Positions 1 to 7,153 are shown, numbered from the stretch's first letter. The stretch is DNA of 8,069 nt from Alphaproteobacteria bacterium (GCA_015654715.1 JAATGK010000045.1:1-8069), one strand, 5' to 3'. Numbers and translations: made by a program. Notes: generated by a model from the letters alone, not told the origin.

Positions 1-311
1 GGGGTGAAGCGCAAGGTGATGAGGTGGCCCATCTCGCCGCGCAAATAAGCTTTGTGGCGGTTGAGCGCGGCGATGATCTTGGCGGCATCCTTGCCGCCCA
101 AAGGCTCGCAATAAACCGTGGCGTGGCGCATGTCGCCTGACGGGATCACTTGGGTAATCGTCACCGACACGCCGGCGAGATCGGGATCGCGGATGTCACG
201 GCGGAACAGAATGGTCGCCAGCGTATGGCGCAGCACTTCGCCGACGCGGAGCTGGCGCTGGGACGGACCGAGATTGGCTCGGGAATTTCCTCGGCTGCGA
301 GGGCGGGGCAT
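1..311 (-). CDS. rbfA: Ribosome-binding factor A (RbfA), 3' end cut off by the window
   Basis: RbfA is a small KH-fold protein that binds the immature 30S subunit and helps mature the 5' end of 16S rRNA; it is also needed for cold adaptation. The visible part is 103 residues from the ATG at 309-311. The family pattern is clear: LRVGEVLRHTL at about residues 21-31, the RDPDLAGVSVT stretch at 41-51, and the RHATVY strand at 62-67. RbfA proteins are usually about 120-150 residues, so only the last few dozen are missing beyond the left edge. The start is supported by a ribosome site TGGAG (complement of 318-322) six bases upstream and by an N-terminal basic, Arg-rich tail common in this family. 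It lies 65 bp downstream of infB, the classic infB-rbfA order. Identity comes from motifs and synteny together. Confidence 0.93.
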   Translation of the reverse strand, partial: MPRPRSRGNSRANLGPSQRQLRVGEVLRHTLATILFRRDIRDPDLAGVSVTITQVIPSGDMRHATVYCEPLGGKDAAKIIAALNRHKAYLRGEMGHLITLRFT

Positions 312-316
312 GGATG

Positions 317-322
317 TCTCCA
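317..322 (-). promoter_or_regulatory. Ribosome binding site of rbfA
   Basis: On the minus strand TGGAGA lies six bases before the rbfA ATG, a good Shine-Dalgarno match at near-ideal spacing. It supports the chosen start and indicates that rbfA initiates independently rather than by direct coupling to infB. Confidence 0.6.
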
Positions 323-331
323 AATAGAGAA

Positions 332-362
332 GCGGCACCGCACGCCTTTCGCGCGATGCCGC
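332..362 (-). other. Stem-loop in the infB-rbfA intergenic gap
   Basis: Read on the minus strand, the gap folds into a two-part hairpin. The outer 6-bp stem is GCGGCA/TGCCGC (332-337 with 357-362). The inner 5-bp stem is CGCGC/GCGTG, with one G-U pair (351-355 with 341-345), and closes on a GAAAG loop. The bases after it are TTCTCTATTT, which is U-rich but interrupted. It could be a leaky terminator, an mRNA processing or stability element, or a spacer hairpin between cistrons. The fold is visible in the sequence; the role is inference. Confidence 0.45.
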
Positions 363-376
363 AACGCGACTGATGA

Positions 377-3010
377 TTAAAGGGCCCGCTGGATCGTCTC
401 GACCTCGAAGGCCTCGATGATGTCGCCCTTCTGGATGTCCTGATAGTTGGTGAAGGCCATGCCGCATTCCTGGCCGGTCTGCACTTCCTTCACTTCGTCC
501 TTGAAGCGCTTGAGAGTCGAAAGCTCGCCTTCGTGCACCACGACGTGATCGCGGATCAGGCGGACCTTGGCGCCGCGGCGCACCACGCCTTCGGTGACTT
601 TGCAGCCCGCGACCTTGCCGACCTTGGTGATGGTGAACACTTCCAAGATTTCGGCATTGCCGAGGAACTTTTCGCGCGTTTCCGGCGCCAGCATACCCGA
701 CAGCGCCGCTTTGATGTCGTCCACCACATTGTAGATGATGTTGTAGTAGCGGATTTCGACGCCGTCGCGCTTGGCCCGTTCGCGCGCCTGTTTGTCGGCG
801 CGGACGTTGAAGCCGATGATGGCGCCGCCCGAGGCGTGCGACAGGATCACGTCGCTTTCGGTGATGCCGCCGACGCCCGACTGCAGAATCTGCACGCCGA
901 CCTCATCGGTGCCGAGCTTGAGCAGGGCACCTTCGATGGCTTCGGTCGAGCCCTGCACGTCGGCCTTGAGGACCAGCGGCAGCAGCTTCTTTTCGCCCGC
1001 CGCCCGGCTCTTGAGGAGCTGGTCGAGGGTGAGGCGCGAATTGGAAGCCGCCCGTGCATCGCGGCGCTTCCTGGCGCGGTATTCGGTGACTTCGCGGGCG
1101 CGGGCATCATTTTCCACCACGACGAAATCGTCACCGGCTTCCGGCGCCGCCGAAAGCCCGAGGATTTCCACCGGCACCGCAGGACCGGCGCTCGGCACGG
1201 TATCGCCGCGCTCGTTCTGCAAGAGGCGCACGCGGCCCCATTCGGAACCGGCCACCACGATGTCGCCGACATGCAGCGTGCCGCGCTGGACCAGCGCCGT
1301 CGCCACCGGGCCGCGGCCGCGATCGAGCTTGGCTTCGATGATGGCGCCTTCGGCGCTGCGATTGGGATTGGCTTTGAGGTCGAGCACTTCGGCCTGGAGC
1401 AGAATCATCTCGGTCAGCTTGTCGAGATTGATCTTCTTCTTGGCGGAGACTTCCACCGCAATGGTTTCGCCGCCGAGGTCTTCCACTTGGATCTCGTGCT
1501 GGAGCAGTTCGGTCTTGACCCGCATCGGATCGGCGCCGCCCATGTCGATCTTGTTGATCGCCACGATGATCGGAACTCCCGCCGCCTTGGCGTGGGCAAT
1601 GGCTTCCACGGTTTGCGGCATGACGCCGTCGTCGGCTGCCACCACCAACACCACGATGTCGGTCACCTGGGCGCCGCGGGCGCGCATCGCCGTAAAGGCG
1701 GCGTGGCCCGGCGTGTCGATGAAAGTGATCTTCTGGCCGGTCTTGAGCTGCACTTGATAGGCGCCGATGTGCTGCGTGATGCCCCCTGCTTCGCCCGCTA
1801 CCACGTCGGTGGCGCGCAGAGCGTCGAGCAGCGAGGTCTTGCCATGGTCGACGTGGCCCATGACGGTGACGACTGGCGGGCGCGACACGAGTTCTTCTGC
1901 CGCATCCTCGGTGCCCTTGAGGCCTTCGAGAACATCGGAATCAGCGACGCGTTTGACGGTGTGGCCGTATTCGGTGGCCACCAATTCGGCGGTATCGGCG
2001 TCGATCACGTCGTTCACCGTCGCCATCATGCCACTCTTCATCAAGACCTTGATGACGTCGACGGCGCGGCGCGCCATGCAGTTGGCGAGTTCCGCAACAG
2101 TGATGGTTTCCGGAATGGTGACTTCGCGGGGACCGACGGGACCGGCAGCCTGAACCGCCTGGCCCTTGTTGAGGCGCTGCAGATGACGGCGATAAGACGC
2201 CACCGACCGCATGCGCTCGTCGTCGCCCGACAGCGCCTTGGTAACGGTAAGCTTGCCGCGGCGGCGATCGCCTTCGTTGGTTTTCTTGGCGGCCGGTGCC
2301 TTCACCGGAACCTTGACGCCCGCTTTCTTGGGCGCGGATTCTTCTTCCTCTTCTTTGACCACCAGCTTGCGGCGCGGCGGATCGGCCGGCTTGGGACCGG
2401 TGGTCGTCGCGGCGGGCGCAGCGGGCGTGGCGGGCTTGGCACCCGGCTTCAGAGCGGTGGTCCTGGCGACCGGCGCCGGCGTGGTGCTGGTGTCGCCCTT
2501 CTTTTCCTTTTCGAGGCGGCGCTGGGCTTCGTCTTCGGCGCGCTTCTTGGCGGCATCCTCGGCGGCCTTGCGGGCATCCTCTTCCGCCTTGCGCTTGGCA
2601 GCGGCCTCGCGCTCCTGCTTGAGGCGCGCATCTTCCTCGGCGCGGTGCTTGGCTTCTTCTTCCGCGATCTTGCGGGCTTCCTCTTCGGCGACGCGGGCAT
2701 CGGCCAGCGCGGCACCGCGACGGGCCTTTTCCTCGTCGGTAAGCTGACGCAGCACGACACCGGGACGCGACGGACCACGTACCGGTGCCGGAGCTACTGG
2801 CGCGGCCGGTGCGGCAGCGGCGGTCTTCGGCGTCTCTTTGACCGGCGCCGCGGGCTTGCCCGGCTCGATGCGGGAGCGCTTCTTCTCGACCACGACCGCC
2901 TTGGTACGGCCATGGGAGAAGCTCTGCTTCACAGTCGACGTTTCGGTCTTCTTCAGCGACAGCGTCTTGTGTGCGCCGGCCGGCTTCTTGGTATCGTTGG
3001 TGTCGCTCAT
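377..3010 (-). CDS. infB: Translation initiation factor IF-2
   Basis: This GTPase brings formyl-Met initiator tRNA to the 30S subunit and drives 50S joining. The 877-residue product is a full-length long-form IF2. Residues 15-45 carry the alphaproteobacterial N-terminal motif (KTLSLK ... SFSHGR ... VVVEKKRSR). Residues about 90-170 form an Ala/Glu/Lys/Arg-rich helix or coiled coil, followed by a Pro/Ala linker to about 245. A second IF2-N fold (about 298-350) precedes the G domain. All GTPase motifs are intact: G1 GHVDHGKT (385-392), G2 around Thr412, G3 DTPGH (432-436), G4 NKID (486-489) and G5 SAK (522-524). Beta-barrel domains II and III and the C-terminal initiator-tRNA-binding domain follow to the end (…ETIQRAL). 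The ATG at 3008-3010 overlaps the ylxR stop by four bases (ATGA), which suggests translational coupling; the upstream AGGA is weak. Nothing essential is missing. Confidence 0.98.
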   Translation of the reverse strand: MSDTNDTKKPAGAHKTLSLKKTETSTVKQSFSHGRTKAVVVEKKRSRIEPGKPAAPVKETPKTAAAAPAAPVAPAPVRGPSRPGVVLRQLTDEEKARRGAALADARVAEEEARKIAEEEAKHRAEEDARLKQEREAAAKRKAEEDARKAAEDAAKKRAEDEAQRRLEKEKKGDTSTTPAPVARTTALKPGAKPATPAAPAATTTGPKPADPPRRKLVVKEEEEESAPKKAGVKVPVKAPAAKKTNEGDRRRGKLTVTKALSGDDERMRSVASYRRHLQRLNKGQAVQAAGPVGPREVTIPETITVAELANCMARRAVDVIKVLMKSGMMATVNDVIDADTAELVATEYGHTVKRVADSDVLEGLKGTEDAAEELVSRPPVVTVMGHVDHGKTSLLDALRATDVVAGEAGGITQHIGAYQVQLKTGQKITFIDTPGHAAFTAMRARGAQVTDIVVLVVAADDGVMPQTVEAIAHAKAAGVPIIVAINKIDMGGADPMRVKTELLQHEIQVEDLGGETIAVEVSAKKKINLDKLTEMILLQAEVLDLKANPNRSAEGAIIEAKLDRGRGPVATALVQRGTLHVGDIVVAGSEWGRVRLLQNERGDTVPSAGPAVPVEILGLSAAPEAGDDFVVVENDARAREVTEYRARKRRDARAASNSRLTLDQLLKSRAAGEKKLLPLVLKADVQGSTEAIEGALLKLGTDEVGVQILQSGVGGITESDVILSHASGGAIIGFNVRADKQARERAKRDGVEIRYYNIIYNVVDDIKAALSGMLAPETREKFLGNAEILEVFTITKVGKVAGCKVTEGVVRRGAKVRLIRDHVVVHEGELSTLKRFKDEVKEVQTGQECGMAFTNYQDIQKGDIIEAFEVETIQRAL

Positions 3011-3654
3011 AACGTGCTTTCGTCCTGGGCCAAGCTAGTATCCGACGGCTTTGCCCTTAGGCCCGCCAGTCTCATGGAATTCAAAATCAAGCGATCCGCC
3101 AGGGCCCCTGGCCTGATGGCGGCGTGTACCACATTCTCCCGCCCCAAAGCCAAGCTGAGCTCGTCCCGGGTGAGAATGTCGATCGAAGGCGTGTCGAGTT
3201 CCCGGCTTTGCATCGCCGACCGAATCTTGCGCCGCCCGTCTTCCCCTGACCCGGCAGCATGGAATACCACCGCGGGCACCGGTTTCTTGTCGAGCGCGCG
3301 CAGGACGTTGTCGAACCCGACATCGGCAAATCCGGCCCGCCGCGCCATGCCGAGATCGGCCTGCAACCGGGCGGCTAAAAGCTGCGCCACGTGATCAGCG
3401 AGATCGGGCGCGACATTCACCTTGGCCTTGGCAGCTTTGGCAAAATCACCCTTGGCAGCGGCCTTGGTAAAGGCGGCACGATCAGCCGTCAGCCAAATCC
3501 CGCGGCCGGGCAGCTTACCGTCAAGGTCGGGAACGATGTCGCCGTCCGGGCTTACGACAAAACGGACGAGCTTCTCCGCCGGCAGGATCGCGCCGGTGGC
3601 GATGCAGCGCCGCTCATGGCTGGCGCCCTCATTGTCCGAGGTGGCTGCCAACAT
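3007..3654 (-). CDS. ylxR: YlxR-family (DUF448) RNA-binding protein with a C-terminal L7Ae-like domain
   Basis: The 215-residue protein has two parts. The N-terminal YlxR/DUF448 domain (about 13-80) shows ERRCIATG at 14-21, an RFVVSPDG strand and the signature KLPGRG at 47-52. The C-terminal half (about 95-192) resembles an L7Ae/YlxQ-type RNA-binding domain, with LGMARRAG at 101-108, a [12 protein letters not shown] helix at 161-172 and a VVHAAI strand. In many bacteria these two domains are separate genes (ylxR and ylxQ) between nusA and infB; the fused form is common in Alphaproteobacteria. YlxR is reported as a nucleoid- or RNA-associated regulator in some species, and a role with RNase P has been proposed; the role here is inferred. 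The ATG is preceded by GGGGAGG (3662-3668) at seven bases. The stop overlaps the infB start. Confidence 0.9.
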   Translation of the reverse strand: MLAATSDNEGASHERRCIATGAILPAEKLVRFVVSPDGDIVPDLDGKLPGRGIWLTADRAAFTKAAAKGDFAKAAKAKVNVAPDLADHVAQLLAARLQADLGMARRAGFADVGFDNVLRALDKKPVPAVVFHAAGSGEDGRRKIRSAMQSRELDTPSIDILTRDELSLALGRENVVHAAIRPGALADRLILNSMRLAGLRAKPSDTSLAQDESTL

Positions 3655-3661
3655 GAGGCGC

Positions 3662-3668
3662 CCTCCCC
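3662..3668 (-). promoter_or_regulatory. Ribosome binding site of ylxR
   Basis: The minus strand reads GGGGAGG seven bases before the ylxR ATG. This fixes the start at 3652-3654 and implies strong independent initiation after the 136-bp gap from nusA. Confidence 0.6.
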
Positions 3669-3790
3669 GTCGCTATCGCCAAAACCCGTTCCAGTGCTCG
3701 TCGCTCCTTCATTACGGACCCAAGAGGAAGGTCTTATATCCGGTCCTTCAGGCCTTGCCTATCGGCAAAAAATTCAACTTTTCTAGGTAC
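3669..3790 (-). other. nusA-ylxR intergenic region with small hairpins and a TATAAG box
   Basis: The gap between nusA and ylxR is 136 bp, unusually long for this operon. About 20 bases after the nusA stop, the minus strand has a T6 run, then a 5-bp hairpin TTGCC-GATA-GGCAA (3755-3768). The T run is upstream of the hairpin, so this is not an intrinsic terminator in either direction. Further on, GAAGG/CCTTC and GGACC/GGTCC offer alternative weak pairings around 3710-3750. A TATAAG sequence near 3733-3738 resembles a -10 box but has no convincing -35. A secondary promoter or processing site is possible but unproven. Confidence 0.3.
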
Positions 3791-5455
3791 TTATGCCTCG
3801 GCTTCCGGAGCGTCACCACTGTCTTCGGCAACTTCCTCGCCACCTTCGGCCGCGTCTTCTTCAGCCGGCGCTTCGGCCTCTTCCTCAACCGGCGCCTCGA
3901 TCCAGCCGATTTTGACGCGGGCTTTCATGATGATGGCGTTGGCGTCATCGGCCGTCAGCTCGAAACCTTCCAGGGCGCCGGCGATGCGCACGCGCTCGCT
4001 CTTGCCGGCAGTATCCTTGGTCACCTCGTAGTAGCCGAGCAAGTCGTCGGTGGCACAGCCGGCCAGGTCTTCCAGCGTCTTGATCTCATGCTCGCCGAGG
4101 GCGACGGCCATTGCCGCGGTAACCCCGTCGACTTCCAGCACCTCATCCTCGACACCGAGGGCGCGGCGTTTGTCGTCCAATTCCTTGTTGCGGGCCTCGA
4201 TGTGCTCGACCGCGCGCTGTTGCAGTTCGTGGGCGGTCTCTTCGTCGAAGCCTTCCACCGAAGCGAGTTCGTGCAGATCGACATAGGCCACGTCTTCGAT
4301 CTCGGCAAAACCTTCGGAAGCAAGCAGCTGGGCGACGGTCTCGTCGACGTCGAGGCTTTCCATGAACAACGCGGTACGCGTGGCGAATTCCTTCTGGCGG
4401 CGCTCCGATTCCTCGGCCTCGGTCAGAATGTCGATCTGCCAGCCGGTGAGCTGAGACGCCAGCCGCACGTTCTGGCCGCGCCGGCCGATGGCGAGCGACA
4501 ACTGCTCGTCCGGCACCACGACTTCGACGCGATGGGTTTCTTCATCGAGCACGACCTTCGAAACTTCCGCCGGCGCCAGGGCGTTGACGATGAAGGTGGC
4601 CGCTTCGTTGTTCCACGGAATGATGTCGATGCGCTCGCCTTGCAGCTCCTGCACCACCGCCTGGACGCGCACGCCGCGCATACCGACGCAAGCGCCGACC
4701 GGATCGATGGACGAGTCCTTCGAGATCACGGCGATCTTGGCGCGGCTGCCCGGATCGCGGGCGACGGCGCGGATTTCGATGATGCCGTCGTAGATTTCCG
4801 GCACTTCCTGGGCAAACAGGCGGACCATGAACTGGGGATGCGAACGCGACAGGAAAATCTGCGGGCCCCTGGTTTCCTTGCGGACGTCGTAGATGTAGGC
4901 GCGGATGCGGTCGCCGGTGCGGAAATTCTCGCGCGGAATCATCTCGTCGCGGCGGACGACACCTTCGGCGCGGCCGAGATCGACCACGACGGAACCGAAT
5001 TCGCTGCGCTTGACGATGCCGTGAATGATCTCGCCGATGCGGTCCTTGTATTCTTCGTATTGGCGGGCGCGTTCGGCTTCGCGCACGTTCTGCACGATCA
5101 CCTGCTTGGCAGCCTGGGCGGCGATGCGGGTGAATTCGACTGGCGGCAGCGTCTCGGCGATGATGTCGCCGATCATGGCCGAGGGATTGCGTGCCTGCGC
5201 ATCGGCAAGACTGATTTCGATCTTGTCGTTCTCGACCAACTCCACGACATGCAGATAACGCGAAACATGGGTCTCGCCGGTCTTGGGATCGATCTCGACC
5301 TTGATTTCGTTTTCCGCACCGTAGCGGGCTTTTGCCGCGCGCTGCATGGCCTCTTCCATGGCGCCGAGAACGACCGACTTGTCGATCGACTTGTCGCGCG
5401 CGACCGCATCGGCGATCTGCAAGAGTTCGGTACGGTTTGCGGCAATCGCTGCCAT
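3791..5455 (-). CDS. nusA: Transcription termination/antitermination factor NusA
   Basis: NusA binds RNA polymerase and nascent RNA, stimulating pausing and intrinsic termination, and joins the rRNA antitermination complex. The 554-residue product has the full domain order. The RNA-polymerase-binding N-terminal domain covers about 1-130. The S1 domain is about 138-205, and the KH1 domain carries [12 protein letters not shown] at 254-265. KH2 carries [12 protein letters not shown] at 322-333 and QIDI at 340-343. Two helix-hairpin-helix-type repeats follow, about 365-425 and 435-515, as in the acidic repeats of the E. coli protein. The last 35 residues (520-554) are a Glu/Ala/Asp-rich tail. The ATG at 5453-5455 has AAGGAG (5464-5469) eight bases upstream. 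It sits 37 bp after rimP, the standard order. In E. coli NusA feeds back on its own operon; that control may exist here but is not shown by the sequence. Confidence 0.98.
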   Translation of the reverse strand: MAAIAANRTELLQIADAVARDKSIDKSVVLGAMEEAMQRAAKARYGAENEIKVEIDPKTGETHVSRYLHVVELVENDKIEISLADAQARNPSAMIGDIIAETLPPVEFTRIAAQAAKQVIVQNVREAERARQYEEYKDRIGEIIHGIVKRSEFGSVVVDLGRAEGVVRRDEMIPRENFRTGDRIRAYIYDVRKETRGPQIFLSRSHPQFMVRLFAQEVPEIYDGIIEIRAVARDPGSRAKIAVISKDSSIDPVGACVGMRGVRVQAVVQELQGERIDIIPWNNEAATFIVNALAPAEVSKVVLDEETHRVEVVVPDEQLSLAIGRRGQNVRLASQLTGWQIDILTEAEESERRQKEFATRTALFMESLDVDETVAQLLASEGFAEIEDVAYVDLHELASVEGFDEETAHELQQRAVEHIEARNKELDDKRRALGVEDEVLEVDGVTAAMAVALGEHEIKTLEDLAGCATDDLLGYYEVTKDTAGKSERVRIAGALEGFELTADDANAIIMKARVKIGWIEAPVEEEAEAPAEEDAAEGGEEVAEDSGDAPEAEA

Positions 5456-5463
5456 GGTCAGTG

Positions 5464-5469
5464 CTCCTT
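5464..5469 (-). promoter_or_regulatory. Ribosome binding site of nusA
   Basis: A perfect AAGGAG on the minus strand lies eight bases before the nusA ATG. It is the strongest ribosome site in the rimP-nusA pair and contrasts with the weak TTG start of rimP upstream. Confidence 0.65.
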
Positions 5470-5492
5470 AAGCGCTCCGCGCGTCACTAGTA

Positions 5493-6035
5493 TTACGGCG
5501 CGTTGCGCGCAATCGCGTTATTTTGCGCGGCTTCACGCGCTTTCAGATCTTCGTCAATCAGTTTGTCGGTGAGAACGAGTTTGGCTTCCGCAATGGCGCG
5601 AAAGGCCAGCGTGACGGTGTCTTTGCCCACCTGCACCACCACATCGGACCCGTCGAGACCTTTCAGGATGCCGCGGAAACGCTTGCGTCCGTCGATCATC
5701 GCCGTGGTTTCGATCTTGGCTTCATGGCCGGCCCAGCGCGCGAAATCGGTCAGCCGGGTCAGCGGGCGGTCGATGCCGGGCGACGACACTTCCAAATCGA
5801 AATCGCCTTCCACCGCATCGGGTTCGGTATCGAAGAATTCGGACAAGGCAGAAGAAAGCGCGGCGCAATCCTCGACACTCATCGTGCCGTCGGCGCGTTC
5901 GGCCATCACTTGCAAGGTCTTGGTTTTGCCGCCCATCAGCCTCAGGCGCACCAAATGGAACCCGGCCGCCTCGATGAGGGGTGCCAGAACTGGTTCCAGG
6001 TGGGATACGGCAGACAGTATGGCCTTGCACTCCAA
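5493..6035 (-). CDS. rimP: Ribosome maturation factor RimP
   Basis: RimP binds the free 30S subunit and assists its late assembly around protein S12. The 180-residue product fits the family (about 150-200). Residues about 12-90 form the N-terminal alpha/beta domain, with LEPVLAPLIEAAGFHLVRLRL near the start and the family signature LEVSSPGIDRPL at 81-92. Residues about 96-157 form the SH3-like C-terminal domain (FARWAGHEAKIET, RFRGIL, FRAIAEAKLV). A short polar tail follows. The frame is open upstream only to a TGA at 6102-6104, and between that stop and the conserved domain there is no ATG or GTG. The TTG at 6033-6035 is therefore the only standard start, preceded by G-rich GAGGGGTAGG. First gene of the rimP-nusA-ylxR-infB-rbfA block. 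The product call is firm; the start is likely but less certain. Confidence 0.93.
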   Translation of the reverse strand: MECKAILSAVSHLEPVLAPLIEAAGFHLVRLRLMGGKTKTLQVMAERADGTMSVEDCAALSSALSEFFDTEPDAVEGDFDLEVSSPGIDRPLTRLTDFARWAGHEAKIETTAMIDGRKRFRGILKGLDGSDVVVQVGKDTVTLAFRAIAEAKLVLTDKLIDEDLKAREAAQNNAIARNAP

Positions 6036-6039
6036 ATGA

Positions 6040-6081
6040 CCTACCCCTCGTGGTGGGGAGGTTATGGCAAACCTTTTCCCC
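6040..6081 (-). promoter_or_regulatory. Two mutually exclusive hairpins at the rimP ribosome site (possible RNA switch)
   Basis: On the minus strand, hairpin A pairs GGGG and AGGTT with AACCT and CCCC (6078-6081 and 6070-6074 with 6059-6063 and 6055-6058). This gives 9 bp, with a 3-base bulge and a 6-base loop. Hairpin B pairs the same CCTCCCC segment (6055-6061) with the downstream GGGGTAGG (6040-6047), giving 4+2 bp around a 7-base loop. Both cannot form at once. Hairpin B covers the G-rich ribosome site four bases before the rimP TTG, while hairpin A frees it. The pairings are seen directly; a regulatory switch is inference. Confidence 0.4.
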
Positions 6082-6105
6082 GCGGCGGCCTCCGTAGACC
6101 GTCAC

Positions 6106-6123
6106 ACAACAGCATTCTGTTGT
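6106..6123 (-). promoter_or_regulatory. Perfect 7-bp hairpin in the rimP leader
   Basis: ACAACAG and CTGTTGT (6117-6123 with 6106-6112) are exact inverted repeats around an AATG loop. They are not followed by a U-tract on either strand, so this is not an intrinsic terminator. If the promoter just upstream is real, the hairpin lies within about ten bases of the mRNA 5' end and could protect it, or bind a regulator as DNA. Confidence 0.45.
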
Positions 6124-6136
6124 CTGGGATGGCGGC

Positions 6137-6165
6137 TATGTAGCCTTGAACAAGGCAAATTACAA
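6137..6165 (-). promoter_or_regulatory. Candidate sigma70-type promoter for the rimP operon
   Basis: The minus strand reads TTGTAA (6160-6165), exactly 17 bases, then TACATA (6137-6142). That is a 4/6 match to TTGACA and 3/6 to TATAAT at optimal spacing. Transcription would begin near 6130 and give a leader of about 95 bases. The spacer holds a 14-base dyad, GCCTTG-TT-CAAGGC (6143-6156), placed like an operator or a late hairpin for the upstream gene. The boxes are moderate matches, so this remains a prediction. Confidence 0.35.
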
Positions 6166-6170
6166 GCCGA

Positions 6171-6395
6171 TCACTTCTTGTCGGGAAGCGTTACCGTCAC
6201 TTCATTGGACTCGGCCGCAGGCGGCTTTTTGCCGAACATGTCTCGGATCGGCTCGGGGCTGGAAAAAAGGAACAGCACCGTCCCTATCATGGCGACCAAG
6301 AACACAAAGGCGATCAGAATGGTCCCGAGGTCGCCCGGATGCGGCCATTCCCATTTGCCGTCTTGGTCATCGTCGTCGTTGTCGGAAGGGGTCAT
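6171..6395 (-). CDS. Small acidic single-pass membrane protein, unknown function
   Basis: I do not recognise a named family. The 74-residue product begins with an acidic patch (five Asp within residues 5-10, one more at 12), then a Trp/Pro stretch WEWPHP at 15-20. A clear hydrophobic segment runs from about 24 to 44 (GTILIAFVFLVAMIGTVLFLF region), and a soluble tail contains RDMFGKKPP at 51-59. Positive charges after the segment and acid before it suggest an N-out, C-in topology. There is no cleavable signal peptide pattern and no lipobox. The ATG at 6393-6395 has AGGA (6404-6407) eight bases upstream. It lies 69 bp after trmB on the same strand, just before the rimP promoter region. The ribosome site and coherent membrane topology make it a likely real gene. 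Confidence 0.7.
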   Translation of the reverse strand: MTPSDNDDDDQDGKWEWPHPGDLGTILIAFVFLVAMIGTVLFLFSSPEPIRDMFGKKPPAAESNEVTVTLPDKK

Positions 6396-6464
6396 GGGCT
6401 TGTTCCTAAACCCTTATCGTGGCGGCAGAGAGGCGCGGCGTCACCTGCCAATTGTAATCCGGCG

Positions 6465-7145
6465 TCAGATCCGAGCGAAGGAATAATAGACCGGCGGGCC
6501 GTGCAAGGCTTTGGCTTCATAGCGCGTCGGCGGCCAGTGGGCGGGGCGCGCGGCAAAATCGGCCGGGCTGGTGGCGGTCCAGGTAAAGGCGGGATGGGCC
6601 AGCACCCGCTCCAAGGTCCAGGCGGCGTAGCCGGCATCGTCGCTGGCAAAGCGGAACTCGCCGTTTTGGCGCAGCACGCGGGCGAATTCGGTCAGCATCG
6701 CGGTCTGGATGAAACGGCGCTTGTGATGGCGGGTTTTCGGCCAGGGATCGGGAAACAGCACGAATATCTTGCCTAGCGTGTGCTCCGGCAGGCTCGCGAG
6801 AATATCGCGGGCGTCACCTTCATGAATGCGCACATTGGGCGGCGGATCACCCGCCATATGCGACAACAGCTTGGCGACACCGGATTCATAGGGCTCGGCC
6901 CCGATCAGTCCGACGCCCGGGTTGGCCCGCGCCAAGGCCAGCATGTGTTCGCCCGCTCCGAAGCCGATCTCGAGCCAGACGTCTTGGGCCGGTGGTGAAA
7001 AATAGGAGCGCGGGTCGGCACCCGAAACAATATTCAACGCCAGCCTCGGCAGCAGCGTGCGGCGCAGGTCTTCCTTATGCGCCGACAGCTTGGGGCCTTT
7101 GCGGCGGCCGTAGAGCTTTTTCTGAAACGCGTCGTGCTCGAACAT
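6465..7145 (-). CDS. trmB: tRNA (guanine-46-N7)-methyltransferase
   Basis: TrmB transfers a methyl group from SAM to N7 of G46 in the tRNA variable loop. The 226-residue form starting MFEHDAF matches family length. Visible features are the basic N-terminal KKLYGRRKG (9-17), SAM-binding motif I LEIGFGAGEH at 58-67 and IGAEPYESG at 81-89. EGDARD at 109-114 and the signature PDPWPKTRHHKRRF at 132-145 follow, then TRYEAKA at 207-213, a C-terminal tRNA and guanine contact. The frame is open further upstream to 7199, but that extension would read through the metK terminator hairpin. I therefore place the start at the ATG 7143-7145; its ribosome site (TTGGG) is poor. Lying just downstream of metK, it links SAM supply to a SAM-using tRNA modification. 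Confidence 0.94.
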   Translation of the reverse strand: MFEHDAFQKKLYGRRKGPKLSAHKEDLRRTLLPRLALNIVSGADPRSYFSPPAQDVWLEIGFGAGEHMLALARANPGVGLIGAEPYESGVAKLLSHMAGDPPPNVRIHEGDARDILASLPEHTLGKIFVLFPDPWPKTRHHKRRFIQTAMLTEFARVLRQNGEFRFASDDAGYAAWTLERVLAHPAFTWTATSPADFAARPAHWPPTRYEAKALHGPPVYYSFARI

Positions 7146-7153
7146 GGGAGCCC

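Noticed and set aside
533..3394. A 953-codon open frame on the plus strand antisense to infB and ylxR
   Set aside because: It lies opposite two genes with full conserved domains. Its product is low-complexity (rich in His, Asp, Gly, Arg and Phe) with no recognisable domain. Long antisense frames are a known side effect of GC-rich codon bias.
3755..3772. Hairpin next to a run of six T (or A) read as an intrinsic terminator after nusA
   Set aside because: The T run lies 5' of the hairpin on the minus strand, and the plus strand has A's after the stem. Neither strand gives stem followed by U-tract.
3422..5572. A 716-codon open frame on the plus strand antisense to nusA
   Set aside because: Same reasoning: it shadows NusA codon by codon, crosses gene boundaries without a ribosome site, and shows no family motif.
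6036..6170. A tRNA gene upstream of rimP, as with metY in E. coli
   Set aside because: The region has hairpins but no cloverleaf, no T-loop GTTCRA box in the right place and no CCA end.
6436..6467. Direct repeat CGGCGTCA (6436-6443 and 6460-6467) between trmB and the small gene
   Set aside because: Eight bases in GC-rich DNA, one copy overlapping the trmB stop codon; chance is a sufficient explanation.
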